A stretch of 64,000 nucleotides of DNA, taken from Pseudoxanthomonas sp. GTDB taxonomy: Bacteria > Pseudomonadota > Gammaproteobacteria > Xanthomonadales > Xanthomonadaceae. Below the pieces are notes generated by a model, which was not told where the DNA came from, ran no database searches, and was given only the letters and a program-made list of their open reading frames with translations. Where the stretch lies: contig NZ_JANJUE010000163.1 of assembly GCF_024710765.1 (NCBI RefSeq), positions 1 through 64,000 of the forward strand. Direction: 5' to 3'. The position numbers and the translations under genes are program-made. Of this stretch, positions 25,478 through 32,790 are shown piece by piece (the first letter of the stretch is position 1; every line of letters starts with the position of its first letter).

Positions 25478-27271
25478 CTAGGAATTTTCTCCGCCAACAC
25501 TCCCCGTGAAATAAATCGCCTTCGCGTAGGCGTTATCAAACTTTGGCACGCGAATATTGGCATCGCCGATCGTTACCACTTCAGGGAAGTGTTTAGTATC
25601 GATCACCTCGATCTCTGCAACCCAGGTCGATGCAGAGTTGCAGATTCTTTGGACGGAATCGCTCGCCGGCACAATGCTCTCAAAAGCATAGGCGCGATTT
25701 CCTGCCCAAATCCCCTTGAGCCACACTACACGCCGTCCCGTCGTATGGTCCACACAATCAACCAGGCTGGAACCTTCCTTAACGACGTGTCTTAAAGGAA
25801 TAAGCTCTGGCCTCATTTCGGGCCAATAGCGTCTCCCGCTACTGATTTTCTCGCACATGAAGGCCCTCATCGTGGACGCACTACCCTTCGCGCATGACTG
25901 TCCTACTGCATCTCGCGTGGCCGCAATCAAAGCGGCCCGGTCCAGTACGGTTCGCTCACCTGCAAATCGCTCCACCTGCGCGGACACCAGCGTCGCATTT
26001 GAAACATCCAGGTAAATGCCATTGGCCACCCTTTGATGGGAAAGCATGGATGCCAGGCTTGACTCTTCCTGCCCCTCCCCAACAGGGACTCCAAATTCGT
26101 ACGTTCGGCAGGTTTTGCTTTCCATCCTGTAGGTCTCCTCAGCGCAAACCAGCGTCCGTCCACCTAGCAACTTCTCGCCAAGGAAGTGGGCCATTTGTCT
26201 TTTGCGTTCGGATTCTGCGGCGGATTGCACCTCATCCACCAAGGTTTGGGGGGCGACGGTCCGCTGTTCATCATCCCAATGCTGAAAGAAAAATGAAATG
26301 GAGTGAGCAACCTTTCGCATGATCCGGATTTCGTCGCCAAACCCTGGCGCGTGCGGCAAAACGCGTGCCCTGTGCCAACGCCGCAGCCAATGCATATTCC
26401 CGAAATCCAGCAACTCACCGCGGGCCGAAAGATTGGAAGAGAAGTAGCCCCCATTGAACAAGCGGTGTGCCTGCCCGAAGCCAATCTGCCGGCCTATGCG
26501 ATGAAACAGCTCGCGTGGAGGAACCGCAAAGCGCGTGTCGCCCGAGGCGATCTGCTCCTTCCACCAGCCGTAGGCCCGCTTTGCTCTACGAACATCGGCA
26601 AGCTGTTCCAGGCGCGCGTCGTTCCCGGAGTCGTACAGAGGCGCGCGCTCTATGTGGGAAGGTCGAAAAACGAAAGGCCTGACAAGCAGGCCTCTACGAA
26701 CATCCTGGTCGTACTTCTCTCGCGTGTCCGGGCTGGAATAGTTCGAGCCAACGTCGATGATGGCGATGATGGGCACCGCCCCGTAGGGGAACTCGGCAAC
26801 TGCGATCTCGGCATATATCGCTTCCCGCAGAGCTTCGGCCAATGAAAGGCATCCATGGGAATGTCCATCATGTGCGCCCTTTCCGACCAATGGCGTGGGG
26901 CCGATGCCCTTGACTTGGAAGCAACCCTGGGTGGCCACGCGCCCACTGCCTCCGTGGGGACTCAAGCCATCCGTGCTTCCGTAACGGTCCGCCAGGAGCG
27001 TATGACGTGGACCGTAATGCCCGACACACGGCACCACGAACGCGAAGTTGCGCAACACCCATGCCTCGACCTGCGCGCGAACCGCATCATTCCAGATTTC
27101 GATGCCCTGCTCAGCGAACCACCTGCGGTTTAGCCAAGCGATGGTGGCCTCCTCCGCCCGTACAACTTGGAATGGCACGAAAAGCTCCGGAAGCACATCC
27201 GGCGCTCGCAGACCACCGGTTTCCAGGCGCCGGAGGTCTAGAGTTGGGGGCTCGCTGCCATAATCTGCCAT
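25478..27271 (-). CDS. SelO-like (kinase-fold AMP-transferase-like) protein; MchC/MceJ-type candidate
   Basis: This 597-residue protein has no signal peptide or membrane helix. By eye it follows the SelO/YdiU pseudokinase plan. FQVKGIGPTP gives a nucleotide-binding-loop Lys121 (SelO LKGAG.TP), SLAEALREAIYAE the helix-C Glu150 (SelO REFL.SE), and RPFVFRPSHIE a phosphate-contacting Arg. The GQAHRLFNGGYFSSNLSARG stretch plus LLDFG (Asp289) matches the SelO catalytic and metal loops. The SelO catalytic-base Asp before Asn280 is Ser here. SelO enzymes transfer AMP to proteins. The ATG at 27271 follows GGAAAAGGAAA, while an upstream TTG is possible. It is the last gene of the operon and overlaps the HlyC-like gene. 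Pairing with a HlyC-fold partner recalls MchC/MceJ of siderophore-microcin systems. Fold call is fairly sure, role inferred. Confidence 0.65.
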   Translation of the reverse strand: MADYGSEPPTLDLRRLETGGLRAPDVLPELFVPFQVVRAEEATIAWLNRRWFAEQGIEIWNDAVRAQVEAWVLRNFAFVVPCVGHYGPRHTLLADRYGSTDGLSPHGGSGRVATQGCFQVKGIGPTPLVGKGAHDGHSHGCLSLAEALREAIYAEIAVAEFPYGAVPIIAIIDVGSNYSSPDTREKYDQDVRRGLLVRPFVFRPSHIERAPLYDSGNDARLEQLADVRRAKRAYGWWKEQIASGDTRFAVPPRELFHRIGRQIGFGQAHRLFNGGYFSSNLSARGELLDFGNMHWLRRWHRARVLPHAPGFGDEIRIMRKVAHSISFFFQHWDDEQRTVAPQTLVDEVQSAAESERKRQMAHFLGEKLLGGRTLVCAEETYRMESKTCRTYEFGVPVGEGQEESSLASMLSHQRVANGIYLDVSNATLVSAQVERFAGERTVLDRAALIAATRDAVGQSCAKGSASTMRAFMCEKISSGRRYWPEMRPELIPLRHVVKEGSSLVDCVDHTTGRRVVWLKGIWAGNRAYAFESIVPASDSVQRICNSASTWVAEIEVIDTKHFPEVVTIGDANIRVPKFDNAYAKAIYFTGSVGGENS

Positions 27272-27729
27272 CGTCCGTTTCCTTTTCCCCAATGCACTGT
27301 CTTTGTGACCTCGCCTTGCGAATTGCGCCTCAGATACCAGAACTCATTGAAATCACCGGGCGTTGCCAGAAGCGCCCTTCTGACTTGATGGATCGAGCCT
27401 TCCAGCAGCAATAAGTCCAATACCCAGAGATGGCATCCTTCATTCCATTCGCTCAGATGAAGCAGAACATCGGGGTCACCAATCAACCTGCGCTCGGTCG
27501 TTGGCGACAAATGGGCCCAGGTGACATATCCGATGCTACGGTGATAGCGATCTTTGAGCAGCGCAAACTGGCCCAACAACAGCGCTGGACGTATCCACTC
27601 GTGCAGGCAGGCCACTGGGTACTGGCAATAGAGGGGTGACTTGGTCATCAGTGAGCATGCCTCGCCCATCAGTTGGGCATACTCAACGGAGGTCTCGGAC
27701 AAGGGCCTTGTCCGGAGAACCTCAATCAT
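27238..27729 (-). CDS. HlyC-family (toxin-activating acyltransferase-fold) protein; MchD/MceI-type candidate
   Basis: This 163-residue cytoplasmic protein aligns along its length with HlyC/RtxC acyltransferases. LMTKSPLYCQYPV corresponds to HlyC SSPLHRNWPV, IGYVTWAHLS to VAYCSWANLS, and SEWNEGCHLWVLDLLLLEG to the HlyC W..GD..WFIDWIAPFG segment. The HlyC active-site Asp92 is kept as Asp105, but His23 is replaced by Tyr34, with a Cys next to it. HlyC proteins acylate lysines of RTX toxins, yet no RTX toxin gene is nearby. MceI/MchD of microcin clusters belong to the same fold and work with MceJ/MchC. The ATG overlaps the preceding stop as ATGA. A TTG four codons upstream is less likely. Confidence 0.7.
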   Translation of the reverse strand: MIEVLRTRPLSETSVEYAQLMGEACSLMTKSPLYCQYPVACLHEWIRPALLLGQFALLKDRYHRSIGYVTWAHLSPTTERRLIGDPDVLLHLSEWNEGCHLWVLDLLLLEGSIHQVRRALLATPGDFNEFWYLRRNSQGEVTKTVHWGKGNGRWQIMAASPQL

Positions 27730-28661
27730 CTTGATGGGCAAGGAAGAGGCCGAGCCCGGAGCGGCCCTGCCTTGGAAAAGTACTTTTTATACATCTCTCT
27801 CGCGCGCGCATCCGCTTCAGCAATCTGTTGCGGCGTAAGCGCGTCGGCCCCCAGCCGCTCCTTGGCCAGCAAGCTATGGCGAGCATCGAGGTCCAATTGA
27901 TTCGCATACTCCCCGGCCGCTCCCAGGCGTGCCAGCCTGTTCATCTGATACTGCGTCTGCAGATCGCCTTTGACCAAACGGCTCAGCAGGCCGGATGCGG
28001 GTTCCAATCGCTTGGTTCCCAACAGGCTGACAATTCGCCAGTCGCCGCGCTGGAGCGCCATTTGGACATAGCGTGGTGCGTCGCGATCGTAATCGCGGGC
28101 ATCCTGATCGGAGTACACCCCGAGGGTGCCATAGGCGGATTGCAGGTAGCACAACTGCGCATCCGCATTCCCTTGAGCTGCGGCAGCTTTGGTAGAGGCG
28201 TAGTAGTCGCTGGCCAGCTTCAGTTCATCACCTGGACATTGAGCAAGCGTGGCCTCCTTGTCTTCAAGCTCTGCCTGGCGAACACCCAGTTGCTGGGCGC
28301 ACTGTTTGTAGGTGCTCTCGACTTCTCTGATTCCCTCCAGAGACTTGCAGGAAACAAGCGCCTCCCGGAGGGAATTGACAGCAATGTGCGCGAAATAACA
28401 TGTTTGGCTTCGCTCGAACGGCGGTAGTTGCTGAACAGACGGCGGCGAGGCATCAACAACAGACGATGCGACAGATGGCGCCGCTTGACTTATCGCTGGG
28501 GAAGGTGCGGCAGCTGTGGTGGCTTGGCCAGTGGTCGGAACTTCAATCGCTTTAGGCTCGGCACGACCCAATTGCGAGGCGGATTGCCAGAATACGAAGA
28601 GGCCGCCAATGATCGCTACGGCGAGCCCTGCGCCCGCCAGATTTTTGTTCGACTTCTTCAT
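27726..28661 (-). CDS. Single-pass membrane protein of unknown function, second gene of the island operon
   Basis: This 311-residue protein starts at an ATG that shares one base with the preceding stop (TGATG), after a GGAGG-like site. The N-terminus MKKSNKN is followed by one hydrophobic helix (LAGAGLAVAIIGGLFVFW), then an Ala/Pro/Ser/Thr-rich linker, about residues 35-80. A helical, probably periplasmic, domain contains paired cysteines (TCYFAH, VSCKSL, KQCAQQ, AQCPGD) and a Sel1/TPR-like piece (AQGNADAQLCYLQSAYGTLGVYSDQDARDYDRDAPRYVQMALQRGDW). I do not recognise a family. Its tight coupling to the secreted protein upstream and the two enzymes downstream suggests a partner, chaperone or protective role, which is untested. 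Confidence 0.7.
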   Translation of the reverse strand: MKKSNKNLAGAGLAVAIIGGLFVFWQSASQLGRAEPKAIEVPTTGQATTAAAPSPAISQAAPSVASSVVDASPPSVQQLPPFERSQTCYFAHIAVNSLREALVSCKSLEGIREVESTYKQCAQQLGVRQAELEDKEATLAQCPGDELKLASDYYASTKAAAAQGNADAQLCYLQSAYGTLGVYSDQDARDYDRDAPRYVQMALQRGDWRIVSLLGTKRLEPASGLLSRLVKGDLQTQYQMNRLARLGAAGEYANQLDLDARHSLLAKERLGADALTPQQIAEADARAREMYKKYFSKAGPLRARPLPCPSR

Positions 28662-29284
28662 CACAGACCTCCGCACTTTCTGCCGCTATCGGCCAAGTAT
28701 GCTGCCTTTGCGGCTTCACCAATAGCCTCGGCGTCCATGGAGTCTCCGGTGCCAGAATCAGAAGCTCCCCATTGGTGTCCCCATTCATGCGCAATGCTCT
28801 CAATCATGCTGGCCATGTCGGGGTTATTGGGAGTGAAAATGTACGTCGTGTCCTTGTTGAAGGTGATAGCCGCAGCAGATTTCCACCCAGCACCGGGCGA
28901 GGTATTGGTTGTTGTGGATTTCACGCCGATGACCTGGCCGCTGCTGTTGGTCATGTACCAGCCATAGTTGTTGGTCATCCACATGGCCGCCCCGGGCTTC
29001 TGCCCTAGATTCGCGCCTGGCCCCGTATTTGTGTAAGCCTTCGCGCAGTTAAGGGCTTTTTTATGCTCGGCCGATCGGGTTGATGTGTAGTTGCCCAAAC
29101 TCTGAGGAATGGTGCCTCGACCAATGGAGTAGTTGTTGGTGGTCCAGCCGAATCGGGTCACCGTATTGTATGTGCCCGTAACACTCACCGTTGGAAACGT
29201 AAATGTTTCCTCGGCTGAAGTGTGGTCGCCCATCACCATGCCCGCCACCAGAGCCGCAATCTGAGCTGCCGCAATCTTTCTCAT
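28661..29284 (-). CDS. Secreted protein with HExxHxxGxxD metalloprotease-type motif
   Basis: This 207-residue protein has a signal peptide (MRKIAAAQIAALVAGMVMGDHTSA). The middle is rich in Asn, Thr, Ser, Gly and Tyr. Near the C-terminus HEWGHQWGASD (residues 166-176) follows MASMIESIA and fits the metzincin zinc motif HExxHxxGxxD. Mature cysteines are Cys80 and Cys204, and the protein ends KCGGL. The typical metzincin Met-turn is not obvious, though DSMDAEA follows closely. It heads the operon, with AAAAGGAC before the ATG. An in-frame start 24 codons upstream would spoil the signal peptide. It could be a small metalloprotease or toxin, or the substrate of the two modifying enzymes. It is not like known microcins. 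Confidence 0.65.
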   Translation of the reverse strand: MRKIAAAQIAALVAGMVMGDHTSAEETFTFPTVSVTGTYNTVTRFGWTTNNYSIGRGTIPQSLGNYTSTRSAEHKKALNCAKAYTNTGPGANLGQKPGAAMWMTNNYGWYMTNSSGQVIGVKSTTTNTSPGAGWKSAAAITFNKDTTYIFTPNNPDMASMIESIAHEWGHQWGASDSGTGDSMDAEAIGEAAKAAYLADSGRKCGGL

Positions 29285-29689
29285 GTCCTTTTCCCCGCTG
29301 TGGCTGAAGCGAATCAACACGCGCCATTTACCTTCCGTGCGCGGGGAGAGTTTCATTCTAATTATTTCGCTGCGATCAGGCAGCCATCACAAATTTAGTC
29401 GCAAGAAATATTACTTCCCTCATAATTTATGGTTGAGTTCGCCACGATCTACCGACTTGGAACGGCTAAAGCCGATGACTGCAATGCACCCGGCCGGCCT
29501 ACGTCATACAGCCAGCTTGCCATTCGATTTATGTCGATGGACGGCTATCTCCATACCCGATCAGAACGCCAGATCACTACTTCCCATTTTATCCGTGGAA
29601 ATGACGCCACCTATTAGCCTCAACGAGCAGACGCTTAGCTGGGAAACAAATACCAGCGAGCTGCCGTTGATCGGCCAGCGGTAGCTCTG
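29285..29689. other. AT-rich leader of the island operon, no gene seen
   Basis: This interval precedes the four-gene minus-strand operon and contains its most AT-rich stretch (about 29355-29430, with AATTATTT, AAATTTAG and ATAATTTATGG). The operon promoter should lie here, but no clear -35/-10 pair could be fixed. I searched for a small precursor peptide gene and found none with a ribosome-binding site and leader-like sequence. Confidence 0.4.
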
Positions 29690-30040
29690 GCTCCCGTCAG
29701 CACGCTGCGTAACCAACCTGTTGAGTACAGGCCGTGGAAACAATGATGCAGCTGGACGACCGGCACTCCGTCCGCTTGCCATGTGATAGCTCGTATCGGG
29801 CCGACCCTGCGTCCTGGCTCCCCCCACAAAGAAATCGTTCACCGCCAATAGCGACTGACCGTCACTCAGGCGTGTTCGCGCCTTGGTTGTCTCCCGGATC
29901 GGGGCGACGCCCAGAAGCAGCTTCGGCGGCAGTGTCCTGAGATCATCGGCCTGGACGGGAAGCAGAAGGCCTCCCCAGCGAGCGGAAGCGGGATTTGGTG
30001 ACCAGCACGGGCTGACCACCCGAGTATTTTTGAGTGTGTT
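29690..30040 (-). pseudogene. Decayed NAD-kinase-like (sugar kinase-type) gene
   Basis: On the minus strand one frame reads NTLKN, then PNPASARWGGLLLPVQADDL, APIRETTKARTRLSDGQSLLAVNDFFVGG. This resembles the central region of NAD-kinase-family proteins (DGQTLLAVNDLFVGA, and earlier NPDPARWDGVLLPF). The match then continues in another frame with STGWLRSVLTGA, which is the conserved post-GGDG region of that family. Start and end regions are missing and there is at least one frameshift, so it is a relic. Its minus-strand neighbours and low-GC surroundings suggest it was truncated when the island formed. Confidence 0.65.
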
Positions 30041-30270
30041 GGCGCGACCAATCCATCCTAGCCGCGCACCACCCCTACCGCCGTCGATGGGAAAGTTGGA
30101 CAGAATCTGCGATCCCCGATGGACCGGCCGCACCCCGGCCCCTCCCTCTTCACACCTGCGCCAGCAGCGCCCCGCGCCAGCACGCTGACCGCGTCGGCCC
30201 CTGGTCCCCTGTCCGCTTTTCCCGTCCTGGCGCCGTTACAGCCATATACCGACCCCGGGGAGAGTCCGCG

Positions 30271-31956
30271 ATGACCCATCGTTCCGTGCTCCTGTCACTG
30301 CTGGCGGCACCGCTGGCCATGCTGCTGGCGGGCTGCGATCCGGCCCCGAAGGCGACCGGTGACGCCTCCGCATCGCCGAAGGCCGCTGCCGCCCTGCCCT
30401 TGTTCGACACGTTCGGCGACCTGCACCGCGACGTGGGCACCCGCGTGCCCGCGGCGCAGCGCTACTTCGACCAGGGCCTGCGCATGGCCTACGGGTTCAA
30501 TCACGAGGCCGCCGGACGCGCCTTCGCCGAGGCGGCCCGGCTCGATCCGCAATGCGCGATGTGCGTCTGGGGCCAGGCGCTGGTGCTGGGACCGAACATC
30601 AACCTGCCGATGGATCCGGCGCAGGCGAAGGACGCCGCCGCCCTCGCCGCGCGCGCGGCAGCCCTCGCGGAATCCGCGCACCCGGCCGACCGGGCGCTGA
30701 TCCTGGCCTTGCAGGCACGCTACGCCGACCCGGCGCCGGACGACCGCAAGCCACTGGATCGCGCCTATGCCGATGCGATGGGACGGGTGGTGGAGCAGTT
30801 CCCCGACGACGACGACGCGGCGACCCTGTACGCGGAAGCGCTGATGGATCTTTCGCCATGGGCGTACTGGAACGCGGACGGCACGCCGGCCGAATTCACC
30901 CCGCGCCTGGTGGGTGAACTGGAGCGCGTACTGGCGCGCAATCCGCGCCACATCGGCGCGATGCACTACTACCTCCACGCCATCGAAGCCTCGTCCACGC
31001 CGCAACGTGCCGAACGCTACGCGGACGCGCTGGCCGCGCTGGCGCCCGGTTCCGGCCACCTGGTGCACATGCCCGCGCACATCTACATCCGGATCGGCCG
31101 CTACCACGACGCGACGCTCACCAATTTCGCCGCGACCACGGCGGACAAGGACTTCCTGGCGGTATGCCGCGGCAGCAACGGGGTCTACCCGCTGGGCTAC
31201 GTGCCGCACAACTGGCACTTCGCCACGATGACCACCGGCCTGACCGGTTCGCGCACCCTGGCGTTGCAGGCGGCGGAACAGACCGCCCAGCGCGCGGATC
31301 GCACGACGATGGGCGCGCCGCCGATGGAGTTCATGCAGCAGTTCGTGGTCACGCCACTGCTCACCCGGGTCCGCTTCGGCGACTGGGATGCCATCCTGTC
31401 CGACACCTCCGCGCCGCCGGCACTGCCGTATCCGGCCGCGATCCGGCATTTCGCCCGCGGCATGGCGCACCTGCGCAAGGGCGCGCTGGCCGAGGCCACC
31501 CGCGAAGCCGATGCCCTGGGCGCGATCGCGCGCAACCCCGACATGGCGAAGATCAGCTTCTTCGACATCAACCACGCCGATGGCGTGCTGCGCGTCGCCG
31601 ATGCCCTGCTGCGCGGGGAACTGCTGCTTGCCCAGGACAGGCACGCGCAAGCCATCGCCGCGCTGCGCGAAGCCGTCGCCGCCGAGGACGCGCTGGCCTA
31701 CAACGAACCGGCCGACTGGCCGCTTCCGGTACGCCCGTACCTGGGCGCGGCGCTGCTTGAAACAGGCGACGCCAAGGGAGCGGCCGAGGCATTCGGCCAG
31801 GATCTGAAGACCTACCCGGAAAACGGCTGGTCGTTGTTCGGCCTCGCGCAGGCGCAGCAGGCACTCGGACAGGCCGATGCGGCCCGCGAAACCTCGCGCC
31901 GGCAGGCCGCGGCCTGGCAATGGGCGGACGCGCCGCTGAGCGCGGCCCGCTACTGA
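30271..31956 (+). CDS. Tetratricopeptide-repeat lipoprotein
   Basis: This 561-residue protein begins with a lipoprotein signal (MTHRSVLLSLLAAPLAMLLAGCD, lipobox LAGC). The mature protein opens with LPLFDTFGDLHRDVGTRVPAAQRYFDQGLRMAYGFNHEAAGRAFAEAARLDPQCAMCVWGQALVLG, which is a TPR-type start. It continues with helical repeats (LVHMPAHIYIRIGRYHDATLTN, LPVRPYLGAALLETGDAKGAAEAFGQDLKTYPENGWSLFGLAQAQQALGQADAA). Homologues are annotated only as TPR proteins, and the function is unknown. It is probably anchored to the periplasmic face of a membrane. The lipoprotein signal fixes the ATG. The 230 bases upstream, to the decayed gene, hold no gene. Confidence 0.82.
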   Translation: MTHRSVLLSLLAAPLAMLLAGCDPAPKATGDASASPKAAAALPLFDTFGDLHRDVGTRVPAAQRYFDQGLRMAYGFNHEAAGRAFAEAARLDPQCAMCVWGQALVLGPNINLPMDPAQAKDAAALAARAAALAESAHPADRALILALQARYADPAPDDRKPLDRAYADAMGRVVEQFPDDDDAATLYAEALMDLSPWAYWNADGTPAEFTPRLVGELERVLARNPRHIGAMHYYLHAIEASSTPQRAERYADALAALAPGSGHLVHMPAHIYIRIGRYHDATLTNFAATTADKDFLAVCRGSNGVYPLGYVPHNWHFATMTTGLTGSRTLALQAAEQTAQRADRTTMGAPPMEFMQQFVVTPLLTRVRFGDWDAILSDTSAPPALPYPAAIRHFARGMAHLRKGALAEATREADALGAIARNPDMAKISFFDINHADGVLRVADALLRGELLLAQDRHAQAIAALREAVAAEDALAYNEPADWPLPVRPYLGAALLETGDAKGAAEAFGQDLKTYPENGWSLFGLAQAQQALGQADAARETSRRQAAAWQWADAPLSAARY

Positions 31957-31991
31957 ACCCCGAGCGGCGTTCGCGCCACCGGTTAGCATCC

Positions 31992-32020
31992 CCCGCGGTC
32001 GATGTCGCCTCGACCGCGGG
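31992..32020 (+). terminator. Terminator after the TPR lipoprotein gene
   Basis: A perfect 11-bp stem (CCCGCGGTCGA and complement) with a 7-base loop lies 36 bases after the TPR gene stop. It is followed by CGAATTTGCC. It separates that gene from the downstream operon. Confidence 0.65.
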
Positions 32021-32112
32021 CGAATTTGCCTGCCTTGCCGGCTGGTAATGCTTTCCGAGCAGCGACGGGCCGCCGGCACCGGAATGCGCCGAGAATGGCC
32101 CGACCGGAGGCC

Positions 32113-32148
32113 TTGACGCCATTACATGTAATCGAATAGCTTGGTTAC
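32113..32148 (+). promoter_or_regulatory. Promoter and palindromic operator of the yjfI-telA operon
   Basis: TTGACG (32113-32118) and TAGCTT (32137-32142) make a -35/-10 pair with an 18-base spacer. The spacer contains the perfect 12-base palindrome ATTACATGTAAT (32121-32132). The predicted start of transcription is at or within a base or two of the ATG at 32149, so the mRNA may be leaderless. The half-site TTACATG recurs overlapping the ATG. A repressor site is likely, but the regulator is unknown. Confidence 0.5.
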
Positions 32149-32790
32149 ATGACAGCCCGCAAGCCGGCCATCAAAGCTTCGACCCTGCACGTTCGCAACT
32201 ATCGCGAGCGCATGCGCGAGCAGGGCCTGGTCAAGAAGGACGTATGGATCCGGCCGGAGTACGCGGCAGAACTGACGGCCATCGAGAAATCGATGCGCGA
32301 GGCCCAGCGCGATGCCGGCATTCCCTACCTGCCGGCGCAGCCGACCGAGGCCGGCTGGACGGTACCGGCGATCCGGCATGCGATTGCCCAGACCAGCGCG
32401 GTGCGCGACGGCCTGGTGAGCCTGGAGACCATCGAGGGCGCCGAGCCCAGCCTGCATCTCGTCCTTCATGAACATGGCGACCTGTCGGTGTTCCTGGCCG
32501 TGGGCGGCGAGCAGATCCTGGTCGAAGCCTATCTGTGGCCGGTCAGCGACGTGATCGACCCCGCCGCGTTCAACGCCCACGTGCTGGGCACCCATGTGCT
32601 GCTGCCCCTGTCGACCATCGGCCTGCAACGGATTGGCGGCGTCGCGGGCTACGTGATGTTCGGCGCCCTGGATACCCATTCCAGCCTGGCCAACCTGATG
32701 TTCGAGATCGAAACGCTCGCCGAGAACGTCATCCATGCCACCGAGGCCTATCAGCCGTACCTGCGCCCGCCGCGCAAGGCGAGGGCCTGA
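32149..32790 (+). CDS. YjfI family (DUF2170) protein
   Basis: This 213-residue cytoplasmic protein has a basic RHH/HTH-like start (KASTLHVRNYRERMREQGLVKKDVWIRPEYAAELTAIEK). A DUF2170 domain follows, with LHLVLHEHGDLSVFLAVGGEQILVEAYLWPVSDVIDPAAFN, HVLLPLSTIGLQRIGGVAGYVMFGALDTHSSLANLMFEIETLAENVIHATEAY. E. coli YjfI has this domain and sits next to the PspA-like YjfJ, as here. The N-terminal part suggests DNA or partner binding. No enzymatic role is known. It is the first gene of the operon, and its stop overlaps the start of the PspA-like gene by one base. Confidence 0.82.
   Translation: MTARKPAIKASTLHVRNYRERMREQGLVKKDVWIRPEYAAELTAIEKSMREAQRDAGIPYLPAQPTEAGWTVPAIRHAIAQTSAVRDGLVSLETIEGAEPSLHLVLHEHGDLSVFLAVGGEQILVEAYLWPVSDVIDPAAFNAHVLGTHVLLPLSTIGLQRIGGVAGYVMFGALDTHSSLANLMFEIETLAENVIHATEAYQPYLRPPRKARA

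Larger units (their letters stand above)
25035..30040. other. Island-like segment downstream of tRNA-Arg
   Basis: From directly after tRNA-Arg to about 30.04 kb the base composition is visibly less GC-rich than on either side. The segment holds a decayed IS3 transposase at its left end, a four-gene minus-strand operon in the middle and a decayed housekeeping-type gene at its right end. tRNA genes are common integration sites, so I infer horizontal acquisition. I found no integrase and no second copy of the tRNA 3' end, so the limits are approximate. Confidence 0.55.

Noticed and set aside
27238..27729. RTX toxin activation system
   Set aside because: No RTX toxin, type I exporter or glycine-rich nonapeptide repeats are near, and the active-site His is missing.
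29283..29684. Short plus-strand frames as microcin precursor genes
   Set aside because: No ribosome-binding site, leader pattern or Gly/Ser-rich tail. They overlap the operon leader in antisense.
29561..30133. A 190-residue minus-strand protein upstream of the island operon
   Set aside because: Its similarity to NAD-kinase-like proteins breaks into another frame, so it is treated as a relic.
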